Made by a program: the position numbers and the translations under genes. Under the pieces are notes generated by a model that saw only the letters and a program-made list of their open reading frames with translations, was not told where the DNA came from and did no database searches. DNA of 64,000 nucleotides from Verrucomicrobiia bacterium DG1235 (GTDB lineage Bacteria; Verrucomicrobiota; Verrucomicrobiia; Opitutales; Opitutaceae): the NCBI GenBank assembly GCA_000155695.1, contig DS990592.1, positions 5,050,538 to 5,114,537 of the forward strand, read 5' to 3'. Positions 9,701 to 17,949 of this stretch are shown here, in pieces. The stretch's first letter is position 1; each line of letters opens with the position of its first letter.

Positions 9701-10275
9701 ATGCGGTGCGACTGCGGATCGGGGAAGCGGACGTAGCGGCCGCCGGTGAGCGAGAACTCGGCGTAGAGTTCGAACATGTAGCCGACATCGCAGACGACGA
9801 TGAAGGGCGGGCGGCCTTCGGAGGCGGGGAGGTCGCGCACGTAGCCTTCGGCCTGGCCTTTGGCTTTCAGCATTTCCTTGTCCCAGCGGGGTGTGCCGCG
9901 GACGCCGTGTCCTTGAGGCTTGGTGGTTTTAGGTTTTTGTTGGTCGAGGCGTTCTTTGACTCGTTTGAGGTCTTCGGTCGTTTCGTCGGGGTTGATGCCT
10001 TGTTTGGTTTCGAGGACGAAGTGGCCGCGCTTGTAGCAGTCGATGCGAACGGTGGTTTCCTTGCCGGTAATGGTATCGATGCGCGGGATGCCGCGTTCGA
10101 AGCAGTACTCGCGGGCTTCGATTTCTTGCGGAGCGGGTCGGGGTGTCTCGACTCCGAGAAACTGGCAGAGTTCGAGGATGAATTGTTGGGCGGTGCCGAT
10201 TTCGTGGCCGCCGGAGTCGTGCCAGCGTTCTATGAAGGCTTGGACTTGGGGATCTGTGGGAGTGGGCATCAGCAT
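6736..10275 (-). CDS. MmeI-like type IIG/IIL restriction-modification protein
   Basis: An 1179-aa single-chain restriction-modification enzyme. The N-terminus carries a nuclease core ([16 protein letters not shown]79, E89, K91). The centre has [14 protein letters not shown], the SAM-binding motif [14 protein letters not shown] near residue 432 and the adenine-methylase motif [10 protein letters not shown] near residue 597. A target-recognition region follows, ending in the [21 protein letters not shown] segment common in this family. It should methylate adenine in its site and cut unmodified DNA some distance away. Start at 10275 or the in-frame ATG at 10269; neither has a clear ribosome-binding site. 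It heads the operon with the two small nucleases. The specific site cannot be predicted. MmeI itself is about 920 aa, so this member is long. Confidence 0.88.
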   Translation of the reverse strand: MLMPTPTDPQVQAFIERWHDSGGHEIGTAQQFILELCQFLGVETPRPAPQEIEAREYCFERGIPRIDTITGKETTVRIDCYKRGHFVLETKQGINPDETTEDLKRVKERLDQQKPKTTKPQGHGVRGTPRWDKEMLKAKGQAEGYVRDLPASEGRPPFIVVCDVGYMFELYAEFSLTGGRYVRFPDPQSHRIYLEDLADPAKLDLLRTLWTDPLSLDPSKRAAAVTRGISDYLATLAQSMEAAGHSSQSTALFLQRCLFTMFAEDVGLLPTNGFLDLLEKLKDNPAAAPQFLTTLWKEMATGTPTSLLLFQEIAYFNGGLFEDVKVEPITKPQIELLIAAAKTDWSNVEPAIFGTLLERALSPNERHKLGAHYTPRSYVERLVKPTIIDPLRKQWDDIMLEAAKFQEIGKPDKAIAAVHEFHHELCRIRILDPACGSGNFLYVTLEHMKRLEGEVIELLQQLGDSTLLLEMDQYKVRPQQFLGLEINERAVAVAQLVLWIGYFQWHKRATGSADTKDRPLIPKARTIVQQDAVLAYDDCLPRKDADGNFVCIWDGRTTKPHPVTGKEVPNETATKPVYDYINPRRATWPDADYIVGNPPFIGTSRMRDLLGDGYTEALRKVWKGDVPESADFVMFWWQKAAELVRDGKAKRFGFITTNSIHQTFNRRVIEPHLANEKKPLHLAYAIPDHPWVDSASGAAVRIAMTVATSGQGEGQLETATAEHELPDGEHGVTLSSKSGLVVPNLKIGANVSSSSSLLANEEISCPGVKLHGSGFIVSQDDATKLGLGRIDGMESVIRGYRNGRDLTSSPRNVMVIDLYGYSEQEAKEKFPEAFQHVLTTVKPERDQNKRDTYRLKWWTFGEPRGKFRPALHGLPRYIATVETSKHRFFTFLDQSILPDNMLVNIATDDAYFLGTLSSIVHVKWALAAGGRLGYGNDPRYNKTRCFETFPFPVLEDGELKNRIRELGEQLDAHRKARQAEYADLTMTGMYNVLEKLRKEEPLTEKEKKIHDNGLVTLLKQYHDDIDAAVLQAYGWLDLSSSNAKDLATSTPLADRLARGDEELEQQILTRLVALNHERAAEEKRGLIRYLRPEYQNPNYQAEHTEQDDLAIETPTAQPATKTKLKWPKQVREQGALLKKLLPAIGPDATALSAQFGRKSAKREGEIQHLLKILTNLGQL
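7151..7170. repeat. Dispersed GTTCGAC-type repeat inside the methyltransferase gene
   Basis: Positions 7152-7169 read TCGAC, an 8-nt centre GAGCTCAG, then GTCGA, a short palindrome. It resembles the element at 4600-4616 (GTTCGACAGGCTCAGGG). In the protein it encodes part of [12 protein letters not shown] between two segments that are usually nearly adjacent in MmeI-like proteins, so it may be a small in-frame insertion. Confidence 0.4.
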
Positions 10276-10348
10276 GGGAACTTGCTGGGACGGTATTTGG
10301 TGTAAGTAGATGTGCGAGTGTAAATTGTGGGGGCACGTTTAGAGAATC

Positions 10349-10374
10349 GCGTGGCAAGCACGCTCCCACCTTTG
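10349..10374. repeat. REP-like hairpin element, copy 1
   Basis: GCGTG and CACGC arms around a 5-nt loop, followed by TCCCACCTTTG. A related copy with the same arms and a similar tail lies at 10451-10480. Both are in the 209-bp gap between the methyltransferase and permease genes. They look like short repetitive extragenic palindromes. Confidence 0.45.
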
Positions 10375-10450
10375 GTTGCGGGTTCGCGACCTCCAGCCTT
10401 CGCTCGGAGATCTATGGCGAAATTGCGAAGGTGCTCTTGCACGAGCTTAT

Positions 10451-10480
10451 GCGTGGGGCGGCGCTCACGCCCTACCTTTG
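10451..10480. repeat. REP-like hairpin element, copy 2
   Basis: GCGTG and CACGC arms around a 10-nt loop, followed by CCTACCTTTG, nearly the tail of the copy at 10349-10374. It ends 4 nt before the permease stop codon, so it could also act as an RNA hairpin at the permease 3' end. Confidence 0.45.
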
Positions 10481-10484
10481 TTGA

Positions 10485-12857
10485 TCAGACTTCTGTGAGG
10501 GCGTCGCGGGGATCGGCTTTGAGGGCGTTTCTAGCGGGGAGGTAGGTGGCGAGGAGGGCTACGGCGAAGAGGGTGGCGGCCATGAGGAGGTAGGGCAGCG
10601 GGTCGGTGGCGGAGACGCCCTGCAGGGCGGACTGTATCCAGCGAGCGGTGACGAAGGAAAGGATGATGCCGAGTACGAGTCCGGTGCCGATGAGAGCGAG
10701 GCTGCGGCGGAGGGTGAGCTTAAGAAGATTTGAGGGAGCGGCTCCTAGGGCGAGGCGGATAGAGAGCTCCTTTTGGCTTTGGCGGACAAATTGGCGGGTG
10801 GTGTACCAGATGCCGACGGAGGAGAGGAGGAGGGCGGAGACGGCGAGGGTGCCGAGGACGACGAGGGCGGAGCGTTCGTTGCGGAGGCTGCGTTTTTGGG
10901 CGTCTGTAAAGAATAGAACTTCCCGGGCGACGAATTCGTTGCTGGGGTCGCGGGTGATCGTTTCGATGGTGTTGAGAATGGAGCGCGGATCGCTCGTGGA
11001 GCGAAGGTGGTAGGTGACGCGGGACTGGGCTTGGGTGAGGGCGAAGAGGGGGCGAGGCTCGGTCCAGGGTTCGCTGGGGTAGTCTTTGAAGACGCCGATG
11101 ATGCGCACGGGCGGTTGCTCGTCGCCGCCCCATGGCTTGAAGGTTTGATCGACAGCGCTGGAGTCGGGGAAGAAGCGGCGTTCGAAGGCTTGATTGACGA
11201 GGGCGACTTCGAAGGGCCAGACGGCTTCGCCTTCGCGGAAATCGCGTCCTGACAAAATGGGTACGCCGAGGGATTTGAAATAGTCTGCTGACACGTATGT
11301 GTATCCTGAGGCGCAGTGGTCTTCTTCTTCGTTGGACTTAAAACGATCGGTGTTGATGTGACTGGTGCCGTATTCGCGGAAGGGGCGGGAGGTGGCGAAA
11401 CTTGCGGTTTCGACTCCAGGAATGTTGGCTAGCTTGGCACGGAGGTCTTGGGCGACTTGCCGGCGTCGGTTTTGCGGTACGCTTTGGAGGGAGGCTTCGA
11501 AGTAGGCGAGTTGGTCGGCATCGATGCCCGGGTCGAAATCGAGGGATTTCTTGAGCGAGAGGGTGTAGAGGAAGGCGGCGCAGAGCAGCGTGGAGGAGAG
11601 GGCGACTTGGGCGACGACGAGGAGCTTGGCGGAAAGGTTTACGCGGGATGCTTTGCCGCCGCGTTTGAGGGCGTCTGCGGAGTTTCCGCGGGCGAGGTGC
11701 CATGCGGGCAGCAATCCGCTGATCAGGGCGGTGATCAGGATTGCGGCTATGGCGATGGCGAGCGTGGAGGCGTTGAAGCGGACGTCGACGTATTGGGCGA
11801 AGGGGAGATCGTCTGCGAGTTGAACGAGCCAGAGGCTGAGGGCGATGCCGAGGACGCCGCCGAGCAGGGAGACCGCCATGCTTTCGGTGAAGAGTTGGCG
11901 GACGATTTGTAGTGGTGCGGCGCCTACGGAGCGGCGGATAGCGAACTCGCGTTCGCGGCGGTAGGCGTTGGAGAGAAGCATGTTTCCGACGTTGAAGCAG
12001 GTAATGAGGAGCAGGGCTGCGACGAGTCCGATGATGATGAAGCTTTGTTGTGCGGTTTCTGCGGCGTTTTCGCGGGCGGCTGCAGTTTCGGCGAGGGGGG
12101 CGAGGGAGCGGTTGTCGCGCTCGCCGGCGTTGATATCGTCGATGTAGGCGGCGGCTTGGTCGAGCTGGGTTTGGTAGGCGGGCAGGGCTGCGGGCGAGTC
12201 GAGGCGGGCCAACATGGTTTGGCAGTAGTATCCGCGGCGGTCGTAGACCCAGTCTTCGAAGGTGTGGACGAGGGCGGTGTAGGCGTGTGGCTTGATGGTG
12301 CGGTGCAGGCGGTGGAACTGGGGCTTGAGGATGCCGACGACGCGGAAGGGCTTGCCGTTGAGGAGGAGGGATTCGCCGATGACGGAGGGACGGGCGGCCA
12401 GTTCGTTTTGCCAGAAGGAGTGAGAGATGACGGTGACGGGCTCGGAGCCGCGGAGGTAGTCATCGGGCTGAAGGAGACGACCTTTTTCGGGGGTCCATTG
12501 AAGGGTTTCGAAGGTTTGCCCTTGGAGTTCGCAGAGGACGATCAAGCCGGCGTTTTTGTCGAGGGCGTATTCGACTGAGAAGCGGTGGCCGTAGCTGAAT
12601 GCGGGGGCGTCGGTGCGTTCGATGATATCGCGAACGTCAGGTGCGGGAAGGGCGCCTCCGAAGAGGTTGCCGTTTACGCGGTGCAGCGCTTCGATATTTG
12701 CGACGGGGATGGGGCGGAAAATGAGGGCGTCTACCACTGAGGCGACGGTGGTGGCGAGCGCGATTCCGAGGGCTACGATGGAAATGGCGGCTAGGGTGAA
12801 GCCGGGGCGCTTGGCGAGGGCGCGGAGGTTGGCCGGGATGGGGACAGGCATGGGCAA
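10485..12857 (-). CDS. MacB/FtsX-type ABC permease (duplicated ADOP layout)
   Basis: A 790-aa membrane protein with two MacB_PCD-FtsX units. The first helix is at about 17-45 (FTLAAISIVALGIALATTVASVVDALIF), followed by a periplasmic MacB-like domain. FtsX helices lie in the middle (IIIGLVAALLLITCFNVGNMLL and following), then a second periplasmic domain, and a final FtsX helix set near residues 670-785. This is the layout called ADOP in acidobacteria. Such permeases work with a MacB-type ATPase in mechanotransmission or export; no ATPase gene is adjacent here. Its 3' 218 nt are repeated in the remnant at 4128-4395. The substrate is unknown. Confidence 0.87.
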   Translation of the reverse strand: MPMPVPIPANLRALAKRPGFTLAAISIVALGIALATTVASVVDALIFRPIPVANIEALHRVNGNLFGGALPAPDVRDIIERTDAPAFSYGHRFSVEYALDKNAGLIVLCELQGQTFETLQWTPEKGRLLQPDDYLRGSEPVTVISHSFWQNELAARPSVIGESLLLNGKPFRVVGILKPQFHRLHRTIKPHAYTALVHTFEDWVYDRRGYYCQTMLARLDSPAALPAYQTQLDQAAAYIDDINAGERDNRSLAPLAETAAARENAAETAQQSFIIIGLVAALLLITCFNVGNMLLSNAYRREREFAIRRSVGAAPLQIVRQLFTESMAVSLLGGVLGIALSLWLVQLADDLPFAQYVDVRFNASTLAIAIAAILITALISGLLPAWHLARGNSADALKRGGKASRVNLSAKLLVVAQVALSSTLLCAAFLYTLSLKKSLDFDPGIDADQLAYFEASLQSVPQNRRRQVAQDLRAKLANIPGVETASFATSRPFREYGTSHINTDRFKSNEEEDHCASGYTYVSADYFKSLGVPILSGRDFREGEAVWPFEVALVNQAFERRFFPDSSAVDQTFKPWGGDEQPPVRIIGVFKDYPSEPWTEPRPLFALTQAQSRVTYHLRSTSDPRSILNTIETITRDPSNEFVAREVLFFTDAQKRSLRNERSALVVLGTLAVSALLLSSVGIWYTTRQFVRQSQKELSIRLALGAAPSNLLKLTLRRSLALIGTGLVLGIILSFVTARWIQSALQGVSATDPLPYLLMAATLFAVALLATYLPARNALKADPRDALTEV

Positions 12858-12916
12858 GAGAAGGGTTCTCAGTACTCATGCTTAGGCCTGTGTAAAGGAG
12901 CAAGGTTGAATTGTTC

Positions 12917-13903
12917 CTATGGATTCCGGGCTCGGATGAAAATGGCTGGGGATGCGATGGGGAATTGGCGGGTGCTAGAGGAACTTGTTTCCATGGGTAC
13001 GTCTGCCCAATTGGCGAGATCGAAGCTTTGCTGGATGATGGGGTCTGGCGTGGAGTCGGTTTCGGTAGTGAGTGTCCACTGCTGGTTTGCGTGAGAGTAG
13101 GCGATTTGCGCTCCTGAAAGTCGGGGTGGAGTGGGGTCTGCTAATTGGTGGTCGAGTAGCCAGTCGTAGAGCGAGTCGGTATTCCAGACTTGGTTCCAAA
13201 TGGCGTGCCCACCTGTGGCGTATTCCGTATAGCTTATGGTAAGGCTGTCGTCTCGGTAAATGAAGTCGCCGTTTTCTGGATACGCGGGTGCTAGGTGATC
13301 GTTTGCTCTGATAAGGTCGTTCACAATCGCTCGCGTGGTGGAAACTGAAACGATCGAATCATTTCGGGCGTGAAACGTCCGTATTGGGATTTTGGATAGG
13401 TTTTCTGTGATGGATCCTGTGCGTGGGCTTATGCCGCAAATAGGGATGGCAGCTGCGAAACGATTTGGGTATAGATTTAGCAAATCCCATACGCCTCCGC
13501 CGCCCATGGAGAATCCGGTGATGTAGATTCTCTGGGGATCGACGTTTCGCTCGGCGATGGCTTTGTCGATCTGAGCTATGATGTCGGCGGCTCGATTGGC
13601 TGGGTGCCAAAATGAGGTTTTAGCCTGGGGCAGGTAGAGGAAGCAGGAGCGTGCCTTGGCGGTCTGCAGGAGGTTTGAGAAGTCGACGAGGTGGCGTGTG
13701 TTGTCGCTTCCACGTCCGCCTCCTCCGTGGAGACCGAGGATGAGGGGACGTTTTTCTTGGGAGTTTTCGTTGGCGGGAATGTAGAGTCTGCCGGGGACAT
13801 CAGGCGTGCTGTAATTTGCGTAGTCGGATTGTCCGTAGCAGATTAAGGATATATAGAGAATCGACGCTGCGAAGGCAGTGCGTTTCCAGATGCGATGGAG
13901 CAT
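12917..13903 (-). CDS. Secreted alpha/beta-hydrolase (esterase, PHB-depolymerase/feruloyl-esterase-like)
   Basis: A 328-aa protein with a hydrophobic N-terminal segment ending near CYGQS, so probably exported. The oxyanion-loop motif LILGLHGGGGRG precedes the nucleophile elbow GFSMGGGG with S132, after RIYIT. A likely catalytic Asp is in ARNDSIVS near residue 205 and a His in GGHAIWNQVW near 246. This order matches the esterase-PHB/dienelactone-hydrolase group that acts on polymeric or phenolic esters. The last 70 residues (LRARFDLANWADVPM-like pattern) resemble the beta-rich tail common in verrucomicrobial secreted enzymes. The substrate is not known. Confidence 0.8.
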   Translation of the reverse strand: MLHRIWKRTAFAASILYISLICYGQSDYANYSTPDVPGRLYIPANENSQEKRPLILGLHGGGGRGSDNTRHLVDFSNLLQTAKARSCFLYLPQAKTSFWHPANRAADIIAQIDKAIAERNVDPQRIYITGFSMGGGGVWDLLNLYPNRFAAAIPICGISPRTGSITENLSKIPIRTFHARNDSIVSVSTTRAIVNDLIRANDHLAPAYPENGDFIYRDDSLTISYTEYATGGHAIWNQVWNTDSLYDWLLDHQLADPTPPRLSGAQIAYSHANQQWTLTTETDSTPDPIIQQSFDLANWADVPMETSSSSTRQFPIASPAIFIRARNP

Positions 13904-13921
13904 GGACCTGCGGTGCTTGGC

Positions 13922-14779
13922 CTACGGGGCGAGCTTGGCGAGCTCTCCTTTGATCCAGTTGATGCCGTCTTCGTGGTTTTGTTTTTCGGCTGAGGAAAGG
14001 CCTGCTTCTAGCTCGGCCCGCGCTTCGTTGAGGCGTTCGAGGCGAATGAGGAGATTGGCGTGTTCGACGTGCATCCAGAATGCGTTTGGATTGAGCTCAG
14101 TGCATTTGCCGTACCATTCGTCGGCGGCGGCTAGGTCTAGGTCGCGCTTGTCGTAGAAACGTGCGGCTTCGCCGTAGTTTCCCCAAGTCGGCTCGCCGCC
14201 GTCGATGATGTCGGCCTTGATTTCGGAGAGCATGACTTGGTCATTGCTTTCTTCGGTGACGGAGAGGGGGATGGGCACGATGGTGTTCGCCCAGCGTAGT
14301 TGTAATTGTCCTACGTTTTTCCCGAGTTCTGCGAAGGCGATTTCGAAAGTCTCAATGTGGCTTGGAATGGTGAAGGGCTCGACTTCGAAGCGGAGGGCGT
14401 CTTTAGCGGCGTCGTAGGTAAAGGCTCCGAATTCGTCCGGGACGGTGTTTACGATGATGGTCCAGCTCGATTCTCTGGGTATGGTGAAGAGGGAGTAGCG
14501 ACCGGCGGGGAGTTCAGTGTCGCCGATGGTGAGCGGGGTGTCGAACTTGAGGGCGGTTGAGACGTTTGCTCCGGTGCGCCAGACTTCGCCAAATGGAACG
14601 AGTTCGCCGAAGACGACGCGGTCTTTGACGTTGGGGCGTGAGTATTCGACGGTGACGTTCGTCTTGCCGATTTGCTGCTTGAGGGTCGAGCGGAGGCTGG
14701 CGGGAACCGGAGCTACTCGAGCTTCGGAAAGGGTAGCGAGCAGTAAGGCACTCGCGAGCGCGAAGATACGGAGGTGCAT
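13922..14779 (-). CDS. Secreted DUF2911 protein with TPR-like tail (copy 1)
   Basis: A 285-aa protein with a signal peptide (about residues 1-20) and the DUF2911 core: KTNVTVEYSRPNVKDRVVFG, LVPFGEVWRTGANVST and AGRYSLFTIP. The last 90 residues are helical with TPR-like spacing (ARFYDKRDLDLAAADEWYGKC, HVEHANLLIRLERLNEA). The biochemical function of DUF2911 is not established. It ends 18 nt before the start of the esterase gene and probably shares its transcript. A paralogue with the same two-part layout is at 36922-37785. Confidence 0.85.
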   Translation of the reverse strand: MHLRIFALASALLLATLSEARVAPVPASLRSTLKQQIGKTNVTVEYSRPNVKDRVVFGELVPFGEVWRTGANVSTALKFDTPLTIGDTELPAGRYSLFTIPRESSWTIIVNTVPDEFGAFTYDAAKDALRFEVEPFTIPSHIETFEIAFAELGKNVGQLQLRWANTIVPIPLSVTEESNDQVMLSEIKADIIDGGEPTWGNYGEAARFYDKRDLDLAAADEWYGKCTELNPNAFWMHVEHANLLIRLERLNEARAELEAGLSSAEKQNHEDGINWIKGELAKLAP

Positions 14780-14933
14780 AGGGCGTCGAGGTTTGGTTTG
14801 GGGTGTTCGAGTTTGGCGGATTTAAACCGTTGTCGCTTGGAATACTTCTGACTTTAATTCTTTTTCGGAAAACTGAAACCGTTTTGAATATATTGGCTGC
14901 TGGCTGGTTATAGTGTTTGGAAACCTGCGACTG

Positions 14934-15485
14934 ATGAACGAAACGAAAGCTATAAAACTCTGTCTAGACCGGCGAGACGCCGCGGGGTTCGAGTATTTGG
15001 TGAAGCATTATCGTCAGCAGGCTATGCGACATGCTTGGGGATGGATGGGAAATCGGGAGGACGCGGCGGATGCGTGTCAGGACGCGTTTCGCAAGGCGTT
15101 TCAAGCGATGCCAAGGCTGGCGGAGCTGGAGCGGTTTTATCCGTGGTTCTATTCGATTCTGCGGAATCATTGTCTGAACTTGCTGAGTCGAAAGCGGACG
15201 GCGGTTCGTGGAGCGGAACAGTTGAAGGTTGAAGAGGCGTTGCAAGATTCGATAGCTCCGCAGCAATCTCTCGAGCGGGCGGAAGAGGAAGCTGAGGTGC
15301 ATGCGGCGCTGGGTCGCTTGAAAACGGAGTTTAGGGAGATTCTTGTTTTGAAGTATTTTTCTGAATACAGCTACGAGGAAATTTCGCAAGTGGTCGGGAT
15401 TTCGAGAGGGACTGTAATGAGCCGCCTTTATTACGCGAGAAAGGCGTTTAAGCGTGAATTGGAAACTATGGAAGGTGAATCGTGA
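14934..15485 (+). CDS. ECF-family RNA polymerase sigma factor
   Basis: A 183-aa sigma factor with region 2 (EDAADACQDAFRKAFQAMPRL, FYPWFYSILRNHCLNLLSRK) and region 4 (LKTEFREILVLKYFSEYSYEEISQVVGISRGTVMSRLYYARKAF); it lacks regions 1 and 3, as expected for ECF sigmas. The ATG at 14934 was preferred over one 21 nt upstream because the shorter protein begins at the usual distance from region 2. Its stop overlaps the next start (TGATG), so the anti-sigma-like gene is coupled. The regulon is unknown; ECF operons are often autoregulated. Confidence 0.93.
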   Translation: MNETKAIKLCLDRRDAAGFEYLVKHYRQQAMRHAWGWMGNREDAADACQDAFRKAFQAMPRLAELERFYPWFYSILRNHCLNLLSRKRTAVRGAEQLKVEEALQDSIAPQQSLERAEEEAEVHAALGRLKTEFREILVLKYFSEYSYEEISQVVGISRGTVMSRLYYARKAFKRELETMEGES

Positions 15486-15940
15486 TGGCTGATGATGGAA
15501 CAGATTCTAAACTAAGTGAAGAGCAAGCGTTGCTAATGGCCTTTATGGATGGGGAGCTTTCTGCTGCGGAAATGGCGGAGGTGAATGATAGGCTAATGAG
15601 AGATGCGTCATTGAGGGATGAATACGAATCGCTGAGAAGCGCCTGCGGTAAGCTTGAGCGTGTTGGAATGGATATGCCGGATGAGGAGGCTTTGAAGAAG
15701 CTGTGGCGGAGTCCGTTTAACGTGGTGGCTTCGGGGCTGGCGATCTGGCTGATCGGGGTCGGTTTAGCTGTCTTGGCGATCTATGCGGTGGCGGGGCTTC
15801 TGGCGTCGAGCCATGAGGTGACGGTGGCCGGATTGGCGGTCGGGGCGGTGGTAGTTGGATTTTTGATACTTTTAATCGTTAAGGTCAGGGAGCGCGTAAA
15901 GTCGCTGCCTGACGACCCTTATAAGGATATTGAAAAATGA
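15485..15940 (+). CDS. Probable anti-sigma factor (membrane)
   Basis: A 151-aa protein coupled to the ECF sigma gene. The N-terminus (LLMAFMDGELSAAEMAEVNDRLMRD) has the look of the anti-sigma cytoplasmic domain, but the zinc-binding HxxxCxxC motif is absent. Two membrane helices follow, at about 77-104 and 112-132. It most likely holds the sigma factor at the membrane until a signal arrives. An alternative GTG start at 15482 adds one residue. Its stop overlaps the following start (ATGA). Confidence 0.8.
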   Translation: MADDGTDSKLSEEQALLMAFMDGELSAAEMAEVNDRLMRDASLRDEYESLRSACGKLERVGMDMPDEEALKKLWRSPFNVVASGLAIWLIGVGLAVLAIYAVAGLLASSHEVTVAGLAVGAVVVGFLILLIVKVRERVKSLPDDPYKDIEK

Positions 15941-16254
15941 TAGTATGCACGACAGATGATGTGCCGGGGAAGCGGATTACGGCGACCTATGGCTTGGTGA
16001 GAGGAAACGCGATCCGTGCCCGGCATGTGGGCAAGGATATCATGGCGGGGCTGCAGACAATCGTCGGCGGCGAGATTCACGAGTACACGAAGCTCATGGG
16101 CGAAGTTCGCGAGCAGTCTATCGATCGGATGAAGCAGGAGGCGGAGCGTATGGGGGCGAATGCGATTGTGGCGACGCGTTTGTCGACGTCGATGGTGATG
16201 CAAGGGGCGGCCGAGATGGTGGCCTACGGGACTGCGGTGCAGGTTGAGGATTGA
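15937..16254 (+). CDS. YbjQ/DUF74-family protein
   Basis: A 105-aa member of the YbjQ (UPF0145, heavy-metal-binding-domain-like) family. Seen: the typical opening TTDDVPGKRITATYGLVRGNAIRARHVGKD, the centre GLQTIVGGEIHEYTKLM, and the ending MGANAIVATRLSTSMVMQGAAEMVAYGTAV. Members form pentameric rings; their function is poorly known. It overlaps the anti-sigma gene by 4 nt, linking it to the ECF response. Confidence 0.92.
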   Translation: MIVCTTDDVPGKRITATYGLVRGNAIRARHVGKDIMAGLQTIVGGEIHEYTKLMGEVREQSIDRMKQEAERMGANAIVATRLSTSMVMQGAAEMVAYGTAVQVED

Positions 16255-16333
16255 TTTTCTCTCAATGGCGATTGGGTGAAGCCTAGTCTTGATCAAGATG
16301 GGTTAGCGCGCCATCTTATGCATCGCGTTACTG

Positions 16334-17497
16334 ATGCTTAAACTTGATAGATGGGCCTTTGCCAAGGGCTGGAGAGAGGACCGACGTTGTCTTGCGTTGG
16401 TGGGATTGGCGTTTGCGGTTGTATTAACTGGCTGCGATTCCACGGAATCGGCCATTCGCGAGAATGAGGAGGCGATGGCGCGGCAACAGGCTCGAATGGA
16501 AAAGCAGTCGGAGCTGGAGCGCTTGATAGTGGCGGAGGCTCGAGCGTGGGATACTTTGGAGCCGCTAATGCGAGAGGGCGCCAACTATCAGGAGGATGAG
16601 ACGTTTGGCTATATTGGGGCGGCCTTTGTGACGGAGCGTTTCTATCCGGAGCGCCTTATAGGTACGGCGCGTTCGTCAAACCTAGGGCCTTACATTTCTG
16701 TGTCTCAGGTTTTTCCAGGATCGCCGGCGGATTTGGCGGGCTTGATGCCGGGGGATCGATTGCTTTCGATAAATGGGACTCGCATGCCACGTTGGGATAG
16801 GGCGGCACGTTTTGCGTCGGTGAAAGTGAAACGCCTTTTCAAGCCCGACGAGTTGAACGTGATCGAGGTTTCTCGAAAGGGAAAAGTATTCAAGGCGCAA
16901 GTGGAAGCCCGTAAGGCTGCGTACTATGCGGTTGCGGTTTCGAACGAGAGAGTGAGCGATATGAGGGCCGATGGTGAAATGGTCTGGCTGAGCCTTGACT
17001 TGGTGGAGGGTGTGACCGATCCGAATAATTTTGCTTATGCGTGCGCTTACGTTTTGGCGCAGAATATAATGCGTCATCCCGAAAAGAGGCGAAAGAATCA
17101 GTGGATGGGACAGGTGCTCGATATTGCTGCTCAGACTGGCGGGATTACGACGACGGGCGCTCTGGGCAACTTCAGTGGACGGCGTTATCATTGGGCCTTT
17201 TCGGTCGAGGCGGATTTGGTCGCATTATATTTGTTGTCCGCGGTCGGTTATGATGTATCCGCGTATCCAAACTTTTGGCAAAAGCAGCTCGTGCTCAGTT
17301 CGAAGCGGGGCTCGCTTGAGCCGCGCGACAGGGAGCGTCTAGAGATCATGCATCAGGTGATTCGCTCAATTGATGGCAAGAAAGCTCGTGGGGCTTTTAT
17401 CTTCCCTGAGGAGTATCTTGCTGGGGATACGAGCGAAATTCAGTTGAAAAAGTTTGCAGCGTCTTCGGATAAAAATGCCTCGATGTATTCGAATTAA
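16334..17497 (+). CDS. Lipoprotein resembling a PDZ-containing M48 protease with lost active site
   Basis: A 387-aa protein with a lipobox (VVLTGC, C34). A PDZ-like domain lies at about 115-200 (SQVFPGSPADLAGLMPGDRLLSINGTRM). The C-terminal half follows the pattern of M48 peptidases: a DGEMVWLSLDLVE strand, then YVLAQNIMRHPEKRRKN where active relatives have HExxHNxMRH, then SVEADLVALYLLSAVGYD, matching the ExAD region and following helix. The zinc motif HExxH reads Y239-V-L-A-Q243, so both histidines and the glutamate are gone while E292 of EAD remains. It is therefore probably a pseudoprotease, possibly a chaperone or regulator. The fold assignment rests on motif alignment by eye. Confidence 0.6.
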   Translation: MLKLDRWAFAKGWREDRRCLALVGLAFAVVLTGCDSTESAIRENEEAMARQQARMEKQSELERLIVAEARAWDTLEPLMREGANYQEDETFGYIGAAFVTERFYPERLIGTARSSNLGPYISVSQVFPGSPADLAGLMPGDRLLSINGTRMPRWDRAARFASVKVKRLFKPDELNVIEVSRKGKVFKAQVEARKAAYYAVAVSNERVSDMRADGEMVWLSLDLVEGVTDPNNFAYACAYVLAQNIMRHPEKRRKNQWMGQVLDIAAQTGGITTTGALGNFSGRRYHWAFSVEADLVALYLLSAVGYDVSAYPNFWQKQLVLSSKRGSLEPRDRERLEIMHQVIRSIDGKKARGAFIFPEEYLAGDTSEIQLKKFAASSDKNASMYSN

Positions 17498-17615
17498 CGT
17501 GACGGTTTTTACCTGATTGGGAGGTTTTAAAATCTGTGTGAAACCCCAGTATTAGGGAACGTAACACATCCAATTAAGTCTATTCTTCGTATCAATATGA
17601 TGAAGGAGGGAATAG

Positions 17616-17822
17616 ATGAAATTAAATCGCAACTACGAGGTTCACAAGTGTGACGAATCAGTTCGACTTCGATATCCCCTTGAAGATTGGATCGAGCAAC
17701 TGCTTAGGAAGTATCCGGAAGAACTCGCCTCGATTCGACCTGAAAGGGCTCGGAAGCGTTCGCGTCAACTGCGTAAAATGGAACGCAGTTTGAAGGAACG
17801 TGTTCGCCGGCAACTGTTTTAG
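17616..17822 (+). CDS. Small basic protein of unknown function
   Basis: A 68-aa open frame preceded by a strong ribosome-binding site (AAGGAGGGAAT, 3-7 nt before the ATG). The protein is helical and very basic in its second half (RPERARKRSRQLRKMERSLKERVRRQ), like small nucleic-acid-binding proteins. I do not recognise the family. A hairpin followed by T residues lies downstream. The good ribosome-binding site is the main support that it is real. Confidence 0.6.
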   Translation: MKLNRNYEVHKCDESVRLRYPLEDWIEQLLRKYPEELASIRPERARKRSRQLRKMERSLKERVRRQLF

Positions 17823-17889
17823 TTGCTGTCGGCGTTTCTGGAAATGAAGGAGAACGGGTGGACCACTTCGAAGTGTTCTTATGGATACA

Positions 17890-17935
17890 AATCGGGCTTT
17901 CGAGAGGCGTTTGGATCGCCTCCGATTGGCTCGAT
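17890..17935 (+). terminator. Possible intrinsic terminator after the 68-aa gene
   Basis: A two-part hairpin: AATCGG (17890-17895) with CCGATT, and inside it AGGCG with CGCCT, followed after 7 nt by a run of eight T residues ending near 17942. The gap between stem and T tract makes it less certain. Confidence 0.45.
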
Positions 17936-17949
17936 TTTTTTTGTTAGAG

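Noticed and set aside
9541-10305. A 254-codon frame opposite the MmeI-like gene
   Set aside because: It is antisense to the conserved nuclease and methyltransferase frame, with no recognisable motif.
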